In this document: piece after piece, positions 61,254 to 64,000 of the stretch
Layout of the letters: each line of letters begins with the position of its first letter
Position numbering within the stretch: position 1 is the first letter of the stretch
NCBI GenBank assembly: GCA_023257195.1
Contig: JALRCU010000009.1
Span: 1-64,000, forward strand
Reading direction: 5' to 3'
DNA: 64,000 bases
Origin: Holophagaceae bacterium
GTDB lineage: Bacteria; Acidobacteriota; Holophagae; Holophagales; Holophagaceae
Notes under the pieces: generated by a model
What the model saw: only the letters and a program-made list of their open reading frames with translations
What the model was told of the DNA's origin: nothing
Databases searched by the model: none
Position numbers and translations under genes: made by a program

Positions 61254-62096
61254 ATGCTTGTATCATCCCCAGCTAAATTAACTAGGTACCTAGCAATTAA
61301 AGGCAAGAGGCCTGACGGCTACCATTCGGTAGAACTGATATCCACTACACTCGACCATGTGGGCGAACTGAGTGACGATATTGAATTAATAAAAAGTCAA
61401 GCTTTTGAATTCATTTGCGAAGGACCTGAGGCTGGGGGAATTCCTAATAATGAGAATAATTTAGCGGTTAAGGCACTGAGGCTTTTTGAGGAAAAGTGGA
61501 GTACCCAACTTCATGTTAGTTTGAGGATCTATAAGCGCATCCCTCATGGGGCGGGGCTTGGCGGAGGAAGCAGTAATGCGGCGGCTGTCTTAAAGGCAAT
61601 TCCGATCCTATTTGATCGCGGCATATCACAATTTGAACTTCTCGAGATGGCTTCAAAAATTGGTAGTGATGTTCCCCTTTTTATCTTGGGTGGAACAATC
61701 TTGGGATTGAACAAGGGTGAGAAAGTAGAAAAAATAGTTTCTATTGATCCTGGTCACCAGATTATTGTCAATGCAGGAATTTCAGTACGTACTGAAGATG
61801 TTTACAACTCCATCGGTCATGAACTCTTTGATCCTTCTTCAATTAAAGATGTAATAAAAAGCGCAGAAACTATACCTCGGCGTAATGATTTAGCACCCTT
61901 TGCATACAAGATAAGCCCCGATCTTCAGGAGGTTGCTCGTATTCTCTCCGATACGGGTGGTGATGTACTTTTGAGTGGCTCAGGAGGATGCTTTAGTGTT
62001 CTTTATGCGAGCGAAGATACCTGTAAGACAGCTATTGGTTGGCTTCACAAGCAAAAGCCTGATTGGAAAATTTATGACATTGGACTTCCTCGATGA
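61254..62096 (+). CDS. ispE: 4-diphosphocytidyl-2-C-methyl-D-erythritol kinase
   Basis: IspE phosphorylates the intermediate of the MEP isoprenoid pathway. The 280-residue protein starts MLVSSPAKLTRYLAIKGKR, has the GHMP-kinase loop HGAGLGGGSSNAAAV near residue 97, GSDVPLFILGG near 140 with the catalytic Asp, and the C-terminal SGSGGCFSVLY near 237. I choose the ATG at 61254 because it gives the family N-terminus; a GTG at 61236 lies inside map. The next gene overlaps its stop by 4 nt. Confidence 0.95.
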   Translation: MLVSSPAKLTRYLAIKGKRPDGYHSVELISTTLDHVGELSDDIELIKSQAFEFICEGPEAGGIPNNENNLAVKALRLFEEKWSTQLHVSLRIYKRIPHGAGLGGGSSNAAAVLKAIPILFDRGISQFELLEMASKIGSDVPLFILGGTILGLNKGEKVEKIVSIDPGHQIIVNAGISVRTEDVYNSIGHELFDPSSIKDVIKSAETIPRRNDLAPFAYKISPDLQEVARILSDTGGDVLLSGSGGCFSVLYASEDTCKTAIGWLHKQKPDWKIYDIGLPR

Positions 62097-63364
62097 AATA
62101 TAGAGCGAAATTTACACTCTTATTTACGGTCTTTATCGATCTTCTTGGATTCGGGATTGTCATACCTATTCTTCCTCTTTACGCTAAAAACATTTCGGAT
62201 AACCCTAGCCCGTGGATGGTTGGTATTAATGAATGGTTTAGTTTCAGTAACCCCGGCGCCTTTTGGGCAGGATTAGCTATGGTGAGTTATACATTAATGC
62301 AATTTATAGCAACCCCCATCCTGGGTCGATGGTCAGATAAAATTGGCAGACGCCCCTTGCTATATATTTCTCTCATGGGATCAGCTCTTGGCTATCTTGT
62401 TTTGGGTTTGACTATGAGATATGAGTGGGTCATCGCAGCACGTATTTTGGATGGCTTGACCGGTGGCAATATTGCCGTCGCTCAAGCCGCTATGGCAGAT
62501 ATTTCTACCCCTGAAGATAGGAGTAAATCATTAGGAATGATGGGTGCCGCCTTTGGTATGGGCTTCGTTTTGGGGCCTGCGCTAGCGGGAATCTTAAGCG
62601 GTTCCTCCTGGGGTAATTGGCTTCTAGACATGCACGGCATACATCTACCCTTCATAGTCGCTTCGGTAATGAGCTTAACTGCATCGGTATCTGTCCTTTT
62701 TTTCTTACCGGAAACGCTTTCTGAAGAAAATAGAAAAAAAACTAATAGTACAAAAAGAGGGCATGCACTTTTGCAAGTATTAAAACGGCCTCAAATGCCA
62801 ACGCTTATAGCAATCTCTCTCCTGACTGTCACGGGCTTTGGTATGTTTGAAGGCTCCTTTTCTCTTATGGCTAATGAGCGTTTTGGATTTGGACAAAGAG
62901 AGGTCGGATATCTTTTTGGTGTCGTGGGCCTTCTGATTGCTATTTATCAAGGCGCCATGGTGAGGATTGTCAGTGCATTAATTTCCGAGCAGAAATTATT
63001 AGTTCTTGGCTTAACCTTTTTAATTATTGCCTTTATCTGCTTACCAGTTGCACCGCTTTATTGGCCTTTTTATCTTTGCATCATTCCTGCAGCGTGGGGT
63101 TCGGGGATGAACAATACTTCCACCTTCGCTTTAGCCTCCAAACTTACTCCCCCGGAGGATCAAGGAAGTCTTTTTGGTGCCCTAGGAGCTGTCCAAAGCC
63201 TCGGTAGAATTTTAGGTCCTGCAATTGGAACCCTCGCCTTTGCACAATACGGTTATCGTATGCCCTTCCATATTGCGGTTGGATTTATTGTATTAGCTTT
63301 AGCTGCAGCCTTATTTCTACTATCAGATTCCCTTAATGATTCGAACAAGTCTCAGCATCCATGA
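62093..63364 (+). CDS. MFS transporter, TetA-like (DHA1) drug/proton antiporter family
   Basis: The 423-residue protein has twelve hydrophobic segments and MFS motif A between segments 2 and 3: GRWSDKIGRRPLLYISL near residue 78. The N-terminus (FTLLFTVFIDLLGFGIVIPI) and the RILDGLTGGNIAVAQAAMAD segment near 124 are of the TetA/DHA1 type. It may export a drug or metabolite. A resistance phenotype is not implied. The gene overlaps ispE by 4 nt and is followed by the HAD gene after 13 nt. Confidence 0.9.
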   Translation: MKYRAKFTLLFTVFIDLLGFGIVIPILPLYAKNISDNPSPWMVGINEWFSFSNPGAFWAGLAMVSYTLMQFIATPILGRWSDKIGRRPLLYISLMGSALGYLVLGLTMRYEWVIAARILDGLTGGNIAVAQAAMADISTPEDRSKSLGMMGAAFGMGFVLGPALAGILSGSSWGNWLLDMHGIHLPFIVASVMSLTASVSVLFFLPETLSEENRKKTNSTKRGHALLQVLKRPQMPTLIAISLLTVTGFGMFEGSFSLMANERFGFGQREVGYLFGVVGLLIAIYQGAMVRIVSALISEQKLLVLGLTFLIIAFICLPVAPLYWPFYLCIIPAAWGSGMNNTSTFALASKLTPPEDQGSLFGALGAVQSLGRILGPAIGTLAFAQYGYRMPFHIAVGFIVLALAAALFLLSDSLNDSNKSQHP

Positions 63365-63377
63365 AGGAACGCGGCAT

Positions 63378-64000
63378 ATGGAACTTTTCGATCGATCCCA
63401 ACCCGCGACTATTCTTTTTGATCTTGATGGAACTTTGGTAGATCCTTTTTTGGGGATCAAACATTGTCTTCAAAAAATTTCTAAATCTTACAATTTCCCA
63501 ATGCCCGAGGACCAACAAATCAAGGACTCCATTGGCTTGGGCATGAAAGAAACTCTTCGCCGACTGGGTTTATTTCCTAACATAAAAGATCTTGACAACG
63601 CGCTTTTATCTTTTTGGGACGCTTACCGTGAAGAGGGTTTATTTGAGCATGAGCTTTACCCTGGTATCTACAGTTTATTACATCGGCTTAAACGCCAAGG
63701 ACACCACATTTATATCGTAAGTTCGAAACCGGGAATTTTTGCCCGGAGAATTGCATACCAGTTTGACCTTAATCTAATTTTCGATGCCATCTTGGGATCT
63801 TCTCTTTCAGAAGAATGGCAATCCAAGAGAGAGGTTGTAGATACGCTGATGGCCTCTGGAGCCATCAAGGGCCGAGGCATTATGGTTGGTGATAGAGCCG
63901 ATGACATTGTCGCCGGAAAGATTCATGGCTTATTCACGATTGCCGTGGCTTATGGCTATGGATCCCCTAGTGAAATCATAGAAAGTCAGCCAAATTTAAT
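63378..64000 (+). CDS. HAD-family phosphatase (phosphoglycolate phosphatase-like), cut by window end
   Basis: The frame runs to the last base of the window and is incomplete. It begins MELFDRSQPATILFDLDGTL with HAD motif I (DxDGT), has a helical cap, motif II in IYIVSSKPG near residue 113 and motif III in IMVGDRADDIVAGK near 172. About 207 residues are visible. It resembles Gph/phosphoglycolate phosphatase-type enzymes; the substrate is uncertain. It follows the MFS gene by 13 nt. Confidence 0.88.
   Translation, partial: MELFDRSQPATILFDLDGTLVDPFLGIKHCLQKISKSYNFPMPEDQQIKDSIGLGMKETLRRLGLFPNIKDLDNALLSFWDAYREEGLFEHELYPGIYSLLHRLKRQGHHIYIVSSKPGIFARRIAYQFDLNLIFDAILGSSLSEEWQSKREVVDTLMASGAIKGRGIMVGDRADDIVAGKIHGLFTIAVAYGYGSPSEIIESQPNL

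Noticed and set aside
62093-63364. Tetracycline resistance gene
   Set aside because: It has the DHA1/TetA fold, but the family includes many non-resistance exporters, and the setting next to ispE and a HAD phosphatase gives no sign of a mobile resistance gene.

Overview
This window comes from a Gram-negative bacterium. The envelope genes show it: a LolA-type carrier, a Kdo-kinase-like protein, a secretin, a TolQ/ExbB protein, and a MurE with the DNPR signature of meso-diaminopimelate ligases. Base composition is moderate (low to mid 40s % GC by eye), Shine-Dalgarno (SD) motifs are common, both tRNAs encode their CCA end, and genes sit in short, tightly overlapping operons. The secretin with a C-terminal cohesin-like domain, the split B12-dependent mutase, KorAB and the long aromatic amino acid hydroxylase would fit Acidobacteriota or a related lineage. 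I cannot place the organism more exactly. I see no phage, insertion sequence, CRISPR array or integron.

Layout. 1-3514 (-): aroC-hemA-hemC-hemD, each pair overlapping by 4 nt; hemD turns in frame into an unrelated outer-membrane protein at about position 130. 3667-5346 (+): CoA-transferase B subunit and pyrD. 5375-10911 (-): Kdo-kinase-like gene, Tat-exported molybdenum hydroxylase (2Fe-2S and Mo subunits), XdhC, MobA-like maturase, nitroreductase. 11072-12169 (+): DUF2344-like protein. 12161-15004 (-): methylmalonyl-CoA mutase catalytic subunit and ftsW. 15073-21880 (+): amidohydrolase, rpe, a CBS-less guaB, pyrC, phenylalanine hydroxylase and its pterin dehydratase. 21867-31125 (-): dcw cluster mraZ-rsmH-ftsL-ftsI-murE-murF-mraY-murD. 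31209-33640: orphan histidine kinase (+), HIT protein (-), trmL and B12-binding mutase subunit (+). 33641-35445 (-): lexA-bcp-lolA. 35629-38486 (+): korA-korB. 38526-41945: tRNA-Ala (-), ruvA (+), an SMC without a visible hinge (-). 42181-47559 (+): pilus/secretion assembly genes pilMNOPQ and a pseudopilin. 47652-51015 (+): tRNA-Leu, rpsO, NUDIX, tsaC, SAH riboswitch and ahcY. 51017-54644 (-): tolQ, yaaA, DUF309, sdaA. 54720-58400 (+): ugd, AtuA-like domain, tatA, tatC, 3-hydroxyacyl-CoA dehydrogenase. 58397-60322 (-): two unrecognised genes. 60449-64000 (+): map, ispE, MFS transporter, HAD phosphatase cut by the window end. No gene-free stretch exceeds 300 bases.

The genes describe ordinary growth: haem, chorismate, pyrimidine, purine, isoprenoid and peptidoglycan synthesis, with propionate/methylmalonyl-CoA and 2-oxoacid-ferredoxin metabolism. 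The clearest regulatory elements are an S-adenosylhomocysteine riboswitch before ahcY, five TGG repeats at exact 10-bp spacing before mraZ (a likely MraZ operator), and a leader hairpin that pairs away the ribosome-binding site of rpsO. The strongest oddities are the hemD chimera, the hinge-less SMC, the CBS-less IMP dehydrogenase and the unknown pair at 58397-60322.
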